A stretch of 29,845 nucleotides of DNA. Origin: Candidatus Moraniibacteriota bacterium (GTDB lineage Bacteria; Patescibacteriota; Minisyncoccia; Moranbacterales; UBA2206). The notes below the pieces were generated by a model, which saw only the letters and a list, made by a program, of their open reading frames with translations, did no database searches and was not told the origin of the DNA. Shown piece after piece: positions 15,506 to 23,369 of this stretch. The translations under genes and the position numbers were made by a program. The stretch lies in assembly GCA_027351145.1 (NCBI GenBank), contig DAIEIZ010000049.1:1-29845 (forward strand), given 5' to 3'. Position 1 is the stretch's first letter. Each line of letters opens with the position of its first letter.

Positions 15506-15949
15506 TTATCCTTCCGTAATCATCCCTTTTTTCACTAGCGCATCATGCAAATCAACTGCCAAAAGTCGATCATGCAATTCGTCCAGCAAATAATTATCCT
15601 CCAAATGTTGTGCCACTTTCACGGCGTGTACAATACCTTTCGTCTCCGCCAGCTCTATCAATTTAATAATCTTATTTTCATAATCCGTGCCTTCTCCAGC
15701 CATCTTCGCATCCGCAAAAACATCACTTTGCGTGGCAGACGCAGAGATCTTCGCTTTAGCCAAAATCTTTGCATAAACATCATCCTTCTCCATCATGCCC
15801 TCTTTTCTTTCTGGCGCCTCCGGCGATGGCGCAACTTCTGCATTACTCTTTGGCAAACTTGGCATCGCCACTTTTTCCATGCCCGCTTCACTGCCCTTCA
15901 AAAATTTGCTTTTCAAATCCAAATCGCCATCTTCAATTGGTTCTAGCAT
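15506..15949 (-). CDS. Hypothetical cytoplasmic protein
   Basis: A 147-residue acidic protein of no recognised family. The first 60 residues are low-complexity and Pro/Ala/Glu-rich (PSPEAPERKEG) and probably disordered. Residues about 85-147 are predicted helical (DYENKIIKLIELAETKGIVHAVKVAQ, given here as a description of two helices, then LDELHDRLLAVDLHDALVKKG). There is no signal peptide or membrane segment. It lies 22 bases after the 99-residue gene and 47 bases before the coupling-ATPase gene, so it is probably a partner or adaptor in that module. No clear Shine-Dalgarno is seen. The position in a tight operon and the lack of stops support a real gene. Confidence 0.7.
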   Translation of the reverse strand: MLEPIEDGDLDLKSKFLKGSEAGMEKVAMPSLPKSNAEVAPSPEAPERKEGMMEKDDVYAKILAKAKISASATQSDVFADAKMAGEGTDYENKIIKLIELAETKGIVHAVKVAQHLEDNYLLDELHDRLLAVDLHDALVKKGMITEG

Positions 15950-15971
15950 AAAGTTATACTTAAGTTATTAT

Positions 15972-16271
15972 TCACTCCACTTTTTTTATCTCCTCCTTGA
16001 AATCAGTAATAATTTTTTGCACCATATCGTCATAATTCAAAACTTTTTCCTTCAAAAACTCACCGATCTTTTCCGGATCGTTCTTTTCGTCCACCATTTT
16101 TTCATATACATCCCGGTCAGCATCGCTGAGCCGTTCCATCGTTTCCACGAAAATTCTTTTCAAAAGCACTTCGGTCATTTTGATTAAAATCTCGTCCTGC
16201 TTGTCCAACGGAAGATTGGAAAGCCCAAGCTCTTCCATTAACTCCTTTTGCAATTGATCTTGATCAATCAT
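15972..16271 (-). CDS. Small acidic helical protein (possibly DUF5663)
   Basis: A 99-residue, mostly helical and acidic cytoplasmic protein (MIDQDQLQKELMEELGLSN, later YEKMVDEKNDPEKIGEFLKE). The pattern EELGLxxLPxxxQDEILxKMTE resembles a small CPR family that I recall as DUF5663; I cannot confirm this. No membrane segment, signal or catalytic motif is visible. It lies second in the operon led by the 888-residue membrane protein, 75 bases downstream of it, with a short palindrome in the gap. Possibly a chaperone or regulatory subunit of the module; function unknown. Confidence 0.7.
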   Translation of the reverse strand: MIDQDQLQKELMEELGLSNLPLDKQDEILIKMTEVLLKRIFVETMERLSDADRDVYEKMVDEKNDPEKIGEFLKEKVLNYDDMVQKIITDFKEEIKKVE

Positions 16272-16286
16272 TTTATTTTTGTTACC

Positions 16287-16301
16287 GCCAGATATTCTGG
16301 C
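16287..16301. repeat. Short palindrome in the operon gap
   Basis: GCCAGA TAT TCTGGC, a perfect 6-bp inverted repeat with a 3-base loop, with C-rich flanks (CCGCCAG...CTGGCAG). It lies 16 bases before the start of the 99-residue gene, in an otherwise AT-rich gap. No T tract follows, so it is not a normal terminator. Confidence 0.6.
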
Positions 16302-16346
16302 AGATAAAGATTAATTTTTTAAATTATTTTAACAAAAAAATACCCT

Positions 16347-19013
16347 TTATTTTCCTGCACCCTGCGGTATCCTGAAATTTTTGTAATCATCTCCGCCAAG
16401 AGAGATAACGGCCTTGAGCATGCGATTTATCCATTTAAACGCGCTCGTATCTTCAGGCTTTACGCTGGCAAAATTTTCTCCGTATTGCGAAGCGACATAT
16501 CTCCTCAACTCCAATATTTTTGCACTCTGTCCATAGTCGCTATCCAGAAAATCAGCCGCTCCAGCCGCCTTCAGCCCGGCAACTCCTCCTTCGATTTCTT
16601 GTCCTGCAAAAGTTTCCACAGCAAGTTTGTTGAGAATATTTGAGTAGGCGGTTTCATAGCTCGTTCTAGCTAATTCAAGATCTCTTTCTCGCACACCGAC
16701 AAAATCATTGGAATCGTGCGAGGCTCTTTCAAAAGCCTCTTCGGCAACCATTTTCAATTTGCCAAGCTCCAAGAACTCTTCTTGGTGTGCTTGCATGGAT
16801 TCTGGCATAACTTGAATATTTCTCATTATCTCCGCACCGTAAGAACCAAAAGCTTTATTATATTCACTAGTTGTTTCTTGATATATTTGATCGCCCTCAG
16901 CTGAAACATGCGTTTGTGCGTTTAAGTCCGGATTATCAGTTTCCACTCCTTCATGCACGCTAACACTGGCCGGTTCTGTGTTTGGATTTACACCCTCTTG
17001 AGTTGATGTTTCTGAAATAGGATGTTCAATTTTGTTCGGATCAGCTGGAGGCACTTTTTCAACAGCAGGATGATGCGTCGGCGCTCCTTCTGGATGCGAA
17101 ACACCAACATGCTGCGTGTCCGGAGCGCCAGCATGTACGTCTGGAGCATTAACATGAGCACCAAGCACGCGATCTACTTTCACTGTTCCCTTTTCCCAAT
17201 CCACAATAACCTTCTGTCCGGGTTTGAGATTACTCAATTGCTTAATCGTTTCTTCATTGTCAGAATTTGAAGCTATTTGGTGGGCCAAGCTCTCCGCATC
17301 ATGCGGGTTCATTCCTTCGGCAATTTTCTGCTGTATCATTATCTTCTCAACACTGTCACCCTTCACCGCCACATGCTCATAGGTACCATGGCCTGACACT
17401 GGCGCTTCAGTCGGATGAAATTTGTCACTATCAGCTACACCAGCATGCGATGTTTCTGTTGTAGTACCGCCTAAGTGAACTCGATCACCATCGGGCACAC
17501 CGACATGCGTAGTTGCATGTTCAACTGAACTGATAGCGCCTGCACCTGAATGCAACTGTTCACTAGCATTATGAATCATGCCTCCAGTTTCATCCGCTCC
17601 ACCCACATTGATATGCTCCCAAACTGCACCCGCGCCATGCTTAAGCAGACCGAATCCCTCTCTCGCTAACCAGCCAGCTGCTCCTGAGCCGACAGCAAGT
17701 CCAACGCCAACTCCAATCAATCTCCTATTTCTCGCTTGGCTTTTTTCTTTTTGCAAACTGTCATGAAAAGTTTTCATCTCACTGTTGCAATATTCATTAA
17801 GTGCTTGCAAGTGCTCTTGCAAACTTCTTTCAACATTTCCGGTTATTTCATTTTTATCTCTCTCAGCATTCTTATTTGCCCTATTTCTCGAACGTACTTC
17901 CAGTCCTGCTGTCACACCCACGCCAAGTGCTGCGCCACTAATCCATCTTCGAACCAAACTCACGCCAGCCACACCAGCCGCAACTCCAGCCGATCCGGTA
18001 AGTGCGGCAACACCCCCAACCGCAAAAAGAGCTATCGCAATGCCTCTTTTTACTTTTGGATCCAACTTGCGATATGCATTAATCAACTCCGCACTTCTTT
18101 TTAAGGCTTTCTCCCCAAATCTTCCCATTTTCGTTTCCGACCAAGCGGCTGCTCTTGCATCCGTCCTTGCTCCCGCCAAATCAATCTTTTCATTTATGCC
18201 AAAATAAGTTGCCATGTTGCCCATTTCCTTTTTCATCTCCGTCATCGCAACCGCTTTTTCAGCTGGTGGCAAATTGTCAATATTCGCATATTTATCTCGC
18301 ATTGATTGAATCTGCAATTCTCGCAATTCATTTAATGCGCCCTGGTATTGCTGATAGGCAAATGAATCCTTGGCACTCTTTGGTAATTTATCATTTTTCA
18401 ATCCCAACACTCCCTTGAGTTTTACAAAAAGATTGGTTGTTTTATAATCTTCCGCCGCATAGGCTTTTCTTTTTTCTTCCACTAAATTCCTTAGCTCTTC
18501 AAGTTTGCTAAGTTTCTCTTGTTCTTCCATGTCATAGCCAGGATCTTTTTCCTCACCCATTTTAAATTTTCCATAATCTTCTTCTTCCGCATCCTTGCCC
18601 ATTTTCCTGCCCATATCCTTGCGAGCATTCCGCTCAGCACCCTCCAAATCCTGAGTTTCTTCATCACCTCTGCTGCTTTCCATGCCATAAGGCACAAGAG
18701 CCTTTCCTTCCGGACCTTCCTCACTCGCAGATTCTCCCATATTCTCTGCTATCTTGCTATTTTCACCCATTCTATTAAACATCTCTTCAATTTTTTTCTC
18801 ATATACATTTATTTCGTCCAGCTTATCCTTCCAATCAAGCTTGCTTGAATTCAATTCATTGATTTTCTGAGCAAAATTTGCTGCCTTAGCTTTCATTTCC
18901 GCATCATTCTTATCACCTTTAAAAGTATCACTATGGACTTTCATGATCAATTTTCTAAATTTAGATTTGTACTCGCTCTCTGAAGTTACTCCATGTTCAA
19001 AATTTTCTTTCAT
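16347..19013 (-). CDS. Large membrane protein with J-like N-terminus, His-rich repeats and LysM-like segment
   Basis: An 888-residue protein of no recognised family. Residues 13-54 (YKSKFRKLIMKVHSDTF, then helix KAANFAQKINELN) resemble helices II-III of a DnaJ J domain, with HSD at 27-29 in place of HPD. Residues 80-190 are highly charged and probably disordered. Hydrophobic Gly/Ala-rich segments lie at 324-371 (IALFAVGGVAALTG onward) and 431-450 (RLIGVGVGLAVGSGAAGWLA). Residues 490-545 carry a duplicated 12-residue His/Asp motif. Residues 545-613 (VAVKGDSVEKIM ... LSNLKPGQKVIVDW) resemble a divergent LysM peptidoglycan-binding motif. A helical C-terminal domain follows. It starts the operon that ends with the TraG/VirD4-like ATPase, so it may be an envelope-spanning scaffold of that machine; this is inference. 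Confidence 0.75.
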   Translation of the reverse strand: MKENFEHGVTSESEYKSKFRKLIMKVHSDTFKGDKNDAEMKAKAANFAQKINELNSSKLDWKDKLDEINVYEKKIEEMFNRMGENSKIAENMGESASEEGPEGKALVPYGMESSRGDEETQDLEGAERNARKDMGRKMGKDAEEEDYGKFKMGEEKDPGYDMEEQEKLSKLEELRNLVEEKRKAYAAEDYKTTNLFVKLKGVLGLKNDKLPKSAKDSFAYQQYQGALNELRELQIQSMRDKYANIDNLPPAEKAVAMTEMKKEMGNMATYFGINEKIDLAGARTDARAAAWSETKMGRFGEKALKRSAELINAYRKLDPKVKRGIAIALFAVGGVAALTGSAGVAAGVAGVSLVRRWISGAALGVGVTAGLEVRSRNRANKNAERDKNEITGNVERSLQEHLQALNEYCNSEMKTFHDSLQKEKSQARNRRLIGVGVGLAVGSGAAGWLAREGFGLLKHGAGAVWEHINVGGADETGGMIHNASEQLHSGAGAISSVEHATTHVGVPDGDRVHLGGTTTETSHAGVADSDKFHPTEAPVSGHGTYEHVAVKGDSVEKIMIQQKIAEGMNPHDAESLAHQIASNSDNEETIKQLSNLKPGQKVIVDWEKGTVKVDRVLGAHVNAPDVHAGAPDTQHVGVSHPEGAPTHHPAVEKVPPADPNKIEHPISETSTQEGVNPNTEPASVSVHEGVETDNPDLNAQTHVSAEGDQIYQETTSEYNKAFGSYGAEIMRNIQVMPESMQAHQEEFLELGKLKMVAEEAFERASHDSNDFVGVRERDLELARTSYETAYSNILNKLAVETFAGQEIEGGVAGLKAAGAADFLDSDYGQSAKILELRRYVASQYGENFASVKPEDTSAFKWINRMLKAVISLGGDDYKNFRIPQGAGK

Positions 19014-19075
19014 TTTTTTATTTCTAATTTATTACCCATACCATAAAAAGATAATCCTAACTTTTATTCGTCTAA

Positions 19076-19081
19076 ATTATA
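19076..19081 (-). promoter_or_regulatory. -10 element for the 888-residue protein operon
   Basis: Minus-strand TATAAT, start expected near 19069, 60 bases before the ATG. No good -35 is visible at 16-18 bases; a GTGAAA/TTTCAC inverted repeat lies immediately upstream at 19107-19122, where an activator could bind. Confidence 0.45.
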
Positions 19082-19106
19082 CAACAAAAAAATAATTTCT
19101 GCTACT

Positions 19107-19122
19107 GTGAAATTATTTTCAC
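19107..19122. promoter_or_regulatory. Possible operator palindrome
   Basis: GTGAAA TTAT TTTCAC, a perfect 6-bp inverted repeat. It sits just upstream of the -35 region of the promoter with its -10 at 19076-19081, a typical place for an activator or repressor site. No matching regulator is known here. Confidence 0.3.
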
Positions 19123-19188
19123 TGTGGATAACTCAAAAAAATATAACTTGTAAATATCAAAAGTATTGCGAATTCTTTGAAACAATAA

Positions 19189-19220
19189 AAACCCCAGGAA
19201 CCGTATGGTTTCTGGGGTTT
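19189..19220 (-). terminator. Strong terminator after the secreted-protein gene
   Basis: AAACCCCAGGAACC (19189-19202) pairs with GGTTTCTGGGGTTT (19207-19220) as a 14-bp stem (one G-T pair) with a GTAT loop. It lies 20 bases after the stop at 19240. T-rich tracts lie on both sides, so it may act in both directions. Confidence 0.85.
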
Positions 19221-19239
19221 ATTTTTTTACCGAAACTTT

Positions 19240-20091
19240 TCACTTTATTCTCGTGATTTCCGGCTCTCCTCCTTGTATGATTACCCTAGATGTTTTTTTA
19301 TTTAAATTATTATCCCGATTCGAACCAACCGGGTTAAAACCATTGGCGCGAGAATCTCCGAACATTTTTTGCATAGGTCTTTTGACACATAGACCAACAT
19401 CAGCGCCGACCGTCGTTGCGCTAACGCAAGCACCTAAACTGATTGTGCCAATAGGTGTTTTCTGGTGAAGCTTCGATTCAACAAAAGCTCCATCTCTAAC
19501 CCTTACTCCGGCTTTGTTTACCCATCTAAGAGATGAGTTTAGCCGCGTATCCACTCCGGCGGAAATCTCCCCGTCGGTTGCTGACTGTCCCGGACCAGCC
19601 CATAGATCACCTCCCACGAAGACTGCGTGATCCGGATTAATTTGATACCGCACCTGGCCGTCAATTCCAACAACCAGTCCGCCGCCGCTCGACGTGATAG
19701 TTTTTTTACCCAGAATTCGTTCCTTGGTAAATTCACCGTAACCGGAACGAATCACCGCTCGCTCACTCAAGCGTCCATCCTTATGAATCGCTTCGATCAC
19801 TATGGCAGCTTTTTTGCTGGAGCCATTGGTCTTAGAGTTATCCACTGTCCATTTATCTCCCTCACCATAAACACCAATACCCCATGAGGTTGAATTTGAA
19901 CCGGGAATTCTCTCTACTACCTCCCCGGAAATATCAACGTCCCGACTCTGATACTTCGAGCCGGGATTTTTAAGTTCAAAAGAGCCTTTTCCGAAGGACT
20001 CCAGCTGGGAAAGGCTGTCCTCGGCATGGCAAGTCGCTACATAAAAAAATGCCATGACCACAATAATAATTAAATTTGTATATTTTTTCAT
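19240..20091 (-). CDS. Secreted protein of unknown family
   Basis: A 283-residue protein with an N-terminal signal peptide (MKKYTNLIIIVVMAFFYVA, cleavage likely after CHA at residue 23) and no later membrane helix. The mature part is rich in Gly, Ser and Thr with short alternating beta-strand patterns (GLVVGIDGQVRYQI, AVFVGGDLWAG, EISAGVDTRL, GTISLGACVSATTVGADVGL), suggesting a beta-sandwich or a small barrel. I recognise no family. The start ATG overlaps the upstream TGA (ATGA) and has a perfect AGGAGG (20098-20103) six bases upstream. It is the second gene of a two-gene operon with the lipoprotein and ends at a strong terminator. The DNA is GC-richer than neighbours (36 of 60 bases at 19561-19620), suggesting acquisition by transfer. 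Confidence 0.8.
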   Translation of the reverse strand: MKKYTNLIIIVVMAFFYVATCHAEDSLSQLESFGKGSFELKNPGSKYQSRDVDISGEVVERIPGSNSTSWGIGVYGEGDKWTVDNSKTNGSSKKAAIVIEAIHKDGRLSERAVIRSGYGEFTKERILGKKTITSSGGGLVVGIDGQVRYQINPDHAVFVGGDLWAGPGQSATDGEISAGVDTRLNSSLRWVNKAGVRVRDGAFVESKLHQKTPIGTISLGACVSATTVGADVGLCVKRPMQKMFGDSRANGFNPVGSNRDNNLNKKTSRVIIQGGEPEITRIK

Positions 20092-21008
20092 TTTTTTCCT
20101 CCTATCTGATTGATGATAACCATCCTCTCAATTTCCGAGAGATACCGGTTAACAAAAAGCATGTCTTTTCGACTTATCATGGAGCCCATGCTCCAGGCAA
20201 TCGGCTGTTTTTTGCTTGCACGATACAAATCAAAAAACGCTGAAATACCGGTCGTGAAAAGATTTGGGGAAAGATAAAAATCCCCGCTTTTCACCCATCG
20301 CTGAAAGAAAGTGCATCCGGGATTGATTCTGGCAACCTCTTTCATATCTTTTACCGAAAGCGGACTGAAGAATTTTATCCCTTCCGGCGTTGTATTCGCC
20401 CGCCACTTCACTACACTGGAATAAAAAACATCCGAATAAGGCAGTTGGGACAATTCCGTCCCATACTTGACGGTCATCATGTCCTGATATTGTTCGTCGC
20501 TCTTGAAGCGTTCCCAGTCTAAGGAAACTCCATCAGGATATTTCTGACTGGCATCGTAAATATACTCCTGTTCGGTTGAAAAAATTATAGCTTTGCCTTT
20601 TTTAATCCTCCTGTCATAGACAAGTGTCGCATATGTCGCGACAAATTTTCTTCCATCTGCTCTTTCCAATAATTCACCCCAAGGAGTGAACACTACTTGC
20701 AGCAGATGGCGCTTATGTTTTTCATCGACAATCCAACCGAACCAAGTGGTTCGGCCAGGAGACAATTCGGCATACAACCCTCTGGGGAAAAACCCCAGCC
20801 TAGCCTGAAAGTCCCCTCGCTCAATATTTATTCCTCCGACATCATACACGCCGATAAAATATGGAGGCTCACGGGGAATTTCAATTTGATTCTGCAACCC
20901 GCCAATTGGCGAGTTGATTTTTATCACATTTGCCGGTGCGCAACTCGCGAGAGTTGCAACCAGCAAAACCATCAATACAACAGCAGAAAACTGCTTATTT
21001 TTTATCAT
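20088..21008 (-). CDS. Predicted lipoprotein of unknown family
   Basis: A 306-residue lipoprotein precursor. The signal peptide (MIKNKQFSAVVLMVLLVAT) ends in the lipobox LASC, with the lipidated Cys at residue 23, followed by a mixed alpha/beta domain rich in aromatic residues (GLYAELSPGRTTWFGWIV, QVVFTPWGELLE, KWRANTTPEGIKFFSP). No catalytic motif or family is recognised. The frame is open to 21071, but ATG at 21008 is chosen because a perfect AAGGAG (21017-21022) lies eight bases upstream and the signal peptide begins there. It overlaps the next gene by four bases, so the two products are probably made together and may interact at the cell surface. A near-consensus promoter lies about 150 bases upstream. 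Composition differs from the pilus and ATPase operons. Confidence 0.82.
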   Translation of the reverse strand: MIKNKQFSAVVLMVLLVATLASCAPANVIKINSPIGGLQNQIEIPREPPYFIGVYDVGGINIERGDFQARLGFFPRGLYAELSPGRTTWFGWIVDEKHKRHLLQVVFTPWGELLERADGRKFVATYATLVYDRRIKKGKAIIFSTEQEYIYDASQKYPDGVSLDWERFKSDEQYQDMMTVKYGTELSQLPYSDVFYSSVVKWRANTTPEGIKFFSPLSVKDMKEVARINPGCTFFQRWVKSGDFYLSPNLFTTGISAFFDLYRASKKQPIAWSMGSMISRKDMLFVNRYLSEIERMVIINQIGGKK

Positions 21009-21034
21009 GGCCAATTCTCCTTTTATATAGTTTT

Positions 21035-21051
21035 GGATCAAAAACTGATCC
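21035..21051 (-). promoter_or_regulatory. Leader hairpin before the lipoprotein gene
   Basis: GGATCA and TGATCC form a perfect 6-bp stem with a 5-base loop, 12 bases upstream of the Shine-Dalgarno. It is too weak and lacks a T tract for a terminator; it could affect mRNA stability or translation. Confidence 0.3.
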
Positions 21052-21165
21052 TGATTTTTGCCGATATTCAATTGTCAACGAGCAATCTGCAATAACAACC
21101 TTATCCCAATTCCAAGATGTTCTGAATTAAAAAAGACTATTATTTGCAGAGAGAACTAACCTGAG

Positions 21166-21194
21166 ATTTTACCAAAAAATACAGATTTTGTCAA
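21166..21194 (-). promoter_or_regulatory. Near-consensus promoter of the lipoprotein operon
   Basis: Minus-strand TTGACA (21189-21194), a 17-base spacer and TAAAAT (21166-21171). The best sigma-70 match in the window. Start expected near 21159. Confidence 0.8.
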
Positions 21195-21279
21195 GTATAA
21201 ATTTTTACGGGCAACTGGCTATTTCATGTTGAAAAAGTAAACAAAAAATTTATTTGCTTTTCATGCTTGATCAAGAATA

Positions 21280-21288
21280 TGCTATACT
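21280..21288 (+). promoter_or_regulatory. Extended -10 promoter of the GT-C gene
   Basis: TGCTATACT: a TG extended -10 with TATACT at 21283-21288, start near 21295, about 40 bases before the ATG. No clear -35. Confidence 0.5.
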
Positions 21289-21334
21289 GTTCTTATAATA
21301 AATCAGGATTTTTTAAAATTAACCAAAAAAACAT

Positions 21335-23191
21335 ATGTCGATCCAAAAATTTTTGGAAAAAAACTACAAACTGATTGTCGGAATCATTCTCGCTTTCATG
21401 TTTGCAGTGTCGGTTCTTAACGCTTGGTGGGATAGCGCTATCTTCGACGAAACCGCCCATATTCCGGCAGGCTACTCCTATCTCACAATGCATGATATGC
21501 GTCTCAATCCAGAGCATCCACCGCTTCTGAAAGATCTCGCCGCCTTCCCCCTGCTCTTCATGCATCTTAAATTTGATACTACGCAAGACTTTTGGACCAC
21601 CGACGTCAATGGTCAATGGGTCGCCGGACACAATCTTTTTTGGGAGATGGGCAATAATCCCAATCTCTTGATTTTTTGGGCGCGCATTCCAATTGTTCTT
21701 CTCTCTCTCATCTTCGGCCTTTTTATTTTCAAATGGGGCAAGGAACTAGCTGGAACATTGGGCGGGCTCCTAGCACTCACGCTCTATGCTTTTGACCCAA
21801 ATATTTTAGGTCACAATCACTTTGTTACAACCGATCTTGGCATTGCTGGATTTATGATGCTATCATTCTATTATTTCTTGAAATTCATCAAAGACCCGAC
21901 CTGGAAAAACGTTACCATCGGAGGGATTTTTCTTGCCCTCGTCCAATTGACAAAATTTTCCTCTATCATGCTTTTCCCGATTTTTGGTCTTGTCGCCATT
22001 ATCTATCCCCTGGTCAAAAAAATTCCTGCCGAAGAAAAGAGCGCATCCATATTCAAACTAAAAAAGCTGGGAGAATATTTAGGAAAAAGTATTATCGCTT
22101 TTGCTTTTTCACTTTTCATCGTTTGGCTGTTCTATGCTTTCAATACCTATGCCATGCCCAAAGAAAAACTGGCCGAAACAATCAACTTCTATTTCAGCCC
22201 AACCGACACAGAGAACATCAAAAATGTTTACACCAACAAAACACTTCTGGCTCTCAATGGAACAGCGCTACTTCGCCCATTGTCAGAATATTTTCTTGGC
22301 ATTGCCATGGTTTTCAAAAGAGTGTCCGGAGGTAATGGCGCATACTTTATGGGTCAAGTTTCCAATACCGCCTTTCCATCCTATTTCCCGACAGTATTCT
22401 CCCTCAAAGAACCTTTAGTCATGCTCTTTCTCATGCTTTTTGCGCTTATTGTTGCTTTTTGGAATAATCTCAAAGCTTTTTTAGACCGCTTCAAGAAAGT
22501 CGCTGAAAAATCACCCTGGCTTACCGCTTTTCAAGACTACCTCAGACATAACATCGAAACACTGGCAATGCTTGCATTTATTTTACTCTACGCCTATATC
22601 AGCATTACGGGTAATCTCAATATTGGCTTTCGCCATCTTTTTCCTATTTTGCCTTTCGCATACATTCTCACAGCTAAAACTATTATCGACTTTTGCAACA
22701 GAAGAAAAGATGCTCCGACTCGGATAACAACCCTTTCAATCACACTTATTTTTTCCCTTCTGCTTGTCATCGAAACTGTAGCTGCCTATCCTTTCTACAT
22801 GTCTTATTTCAACCAAATTGCCGGTGGACCAAAAAATGGTTATAATTTTGTTACAGACTCAAACGCTGACTGGGGACAAGATCTAAAAAGACTGCCACCA
22901 TTTCTCAATAAACATCCGGAAATAGATAAAATCCGCGTTGATTATTTTGGCGGAGCAGATGCAAAATACTACATTAAAGATAAATATATCATGTGGTGGG
23001 ATGCCAAACGGCCGATTGAGGCCGGGTGGTATGCTATCTCAACCAATTTTCTCCAGGGCAGCATCTACGACACAACAAAAAAAGACCAAGATACTTATCG
23101 CTGGACCACTAGAATAAAACCCCTCTATCAAGTTGGCACATCACTTCTCATCTACCATGTCAGCGAAGATGATCTGAAAAAGTTAAATTAA
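21335..23191 (+). CDS. GT-C membrane glycosyltransferase (PMT/ArnT-like)
   Basis: Polytopic glycosyltransferase of 618 residues using a lipid-linked sugar donor, transferring to a substrate outside the membrane. Seen: first membrane helix at about residues 12-30, then the GT-C signature FDETAHIPAGYSY with D38/E39, and NPEHPPLLKDLAA with HPPL at 61-64, both typical of the PMT/ArnT superfamily. About ten further membrane segments follow, and the C-terminal external part contains NADWGQDLKRLPPFL, common in bacterial members. Substrate and acceptor cannot be told; pilins or surface glycans are plausible, given the pilus genes and GT4 enzymes nearby. It stands alone, with its own extended -10 promoter and a strong terminator, and has no clear Shine-Dalgarno. 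Confidence 0.88.
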   Translation: MSIQKFLEKNYKLIVGIILAFMFAVSVLNAWWDSAIFDETAHIPAGYSYLTMHDMRLNPEHPPLLKDLAAFPLLFMHLKFDTTQDFWTTDVNGQWVAGHNLFWEMGNNPNLLIFWARIPIVLLSLIFGLFIFKWGKELAGTLGGLLALTLYAFDPNILGHNHFVTTDLGIAGFMMLSFYYFLKFIKDPTWKNVTIGGIFLALVQLTKFSSIMLFPIFGLVAIIYPLVKKIPAEEKSASIFKLKKLGEYLGKSIIAFAFSLFIVWLFYAFNTYAMPKEKLAETINFYFSPTDTENIKNVYTNKTLLALNGTALLRPLSEYFLGIAMVFKRVSGGNGAYFMGQVSNTAFPSYFPTVFSLKEPLVMLFLMLFALIVAFWNNLKAFLDRFKKVAEKSPWLTAFQDYLRHNIETLAMLAFILLYAYISITGNLNIGFRHLFPILPFAYILTAKTIIDFCNRRKDAPTRITTLSITLIFSLLLVIETVAAYPFYMSYFNQIAGGPKNGYNFVTDSNADWGQDLKRLPPFLNKHPEIDKIRVDYFGGADAKYYIKDKYIMWWDAKRPIEAGWYAISTNFLQGSIYDTTKKDQDTYRWTTRIKPLYQVGTSLLIYHVSEDDLKKLN

Positions 23192-23211
23192 ATCTTGCCC
23201 AATCCGTTTCA

Positions 23212-23244
23212 AAAAAGGTTCAATCAAAATGATTGAACCTTTTT
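23212..23244. terminator. Strong bidirectional terminator
   Basis: A perfect 15-bp stem: AAAAAGGTTCAATCA (23212-23226) and TGATTGAACCTTTTT (23230-23244) with an AAA loop. T tracts lie on both strands. It serves the plus-strand GT-C gene and the minus-strand ftsQ transcript. Confidence 0.92.
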
Positions 23245-23369
23245 ATTTTAACAGGACTTGGATAACTCATTTGAGCCAGTAACTCTTACGGCGAAGTATG
23301 ATGCTACTAAGAAATTAAAGTTCAGGCGGGAGAGTCTGAATCCATAAAAGATTCTTTCTTCTTTCTTCT

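Larger units (their letters stand above)
21009..21334. other. 326-base divergent intergenic region
   Basis: Control region between the lipoprotein operon (minus) and the GT-C gene (plus). It holds the minus-strand promoter at 21166-21194, the plus-strand extended -10 at 21280-21288, and a GGATCA/TGATCC hairpin at 21035-21051 in the lipoprotein leader. No small gene is seen. Confidence 0.7.
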
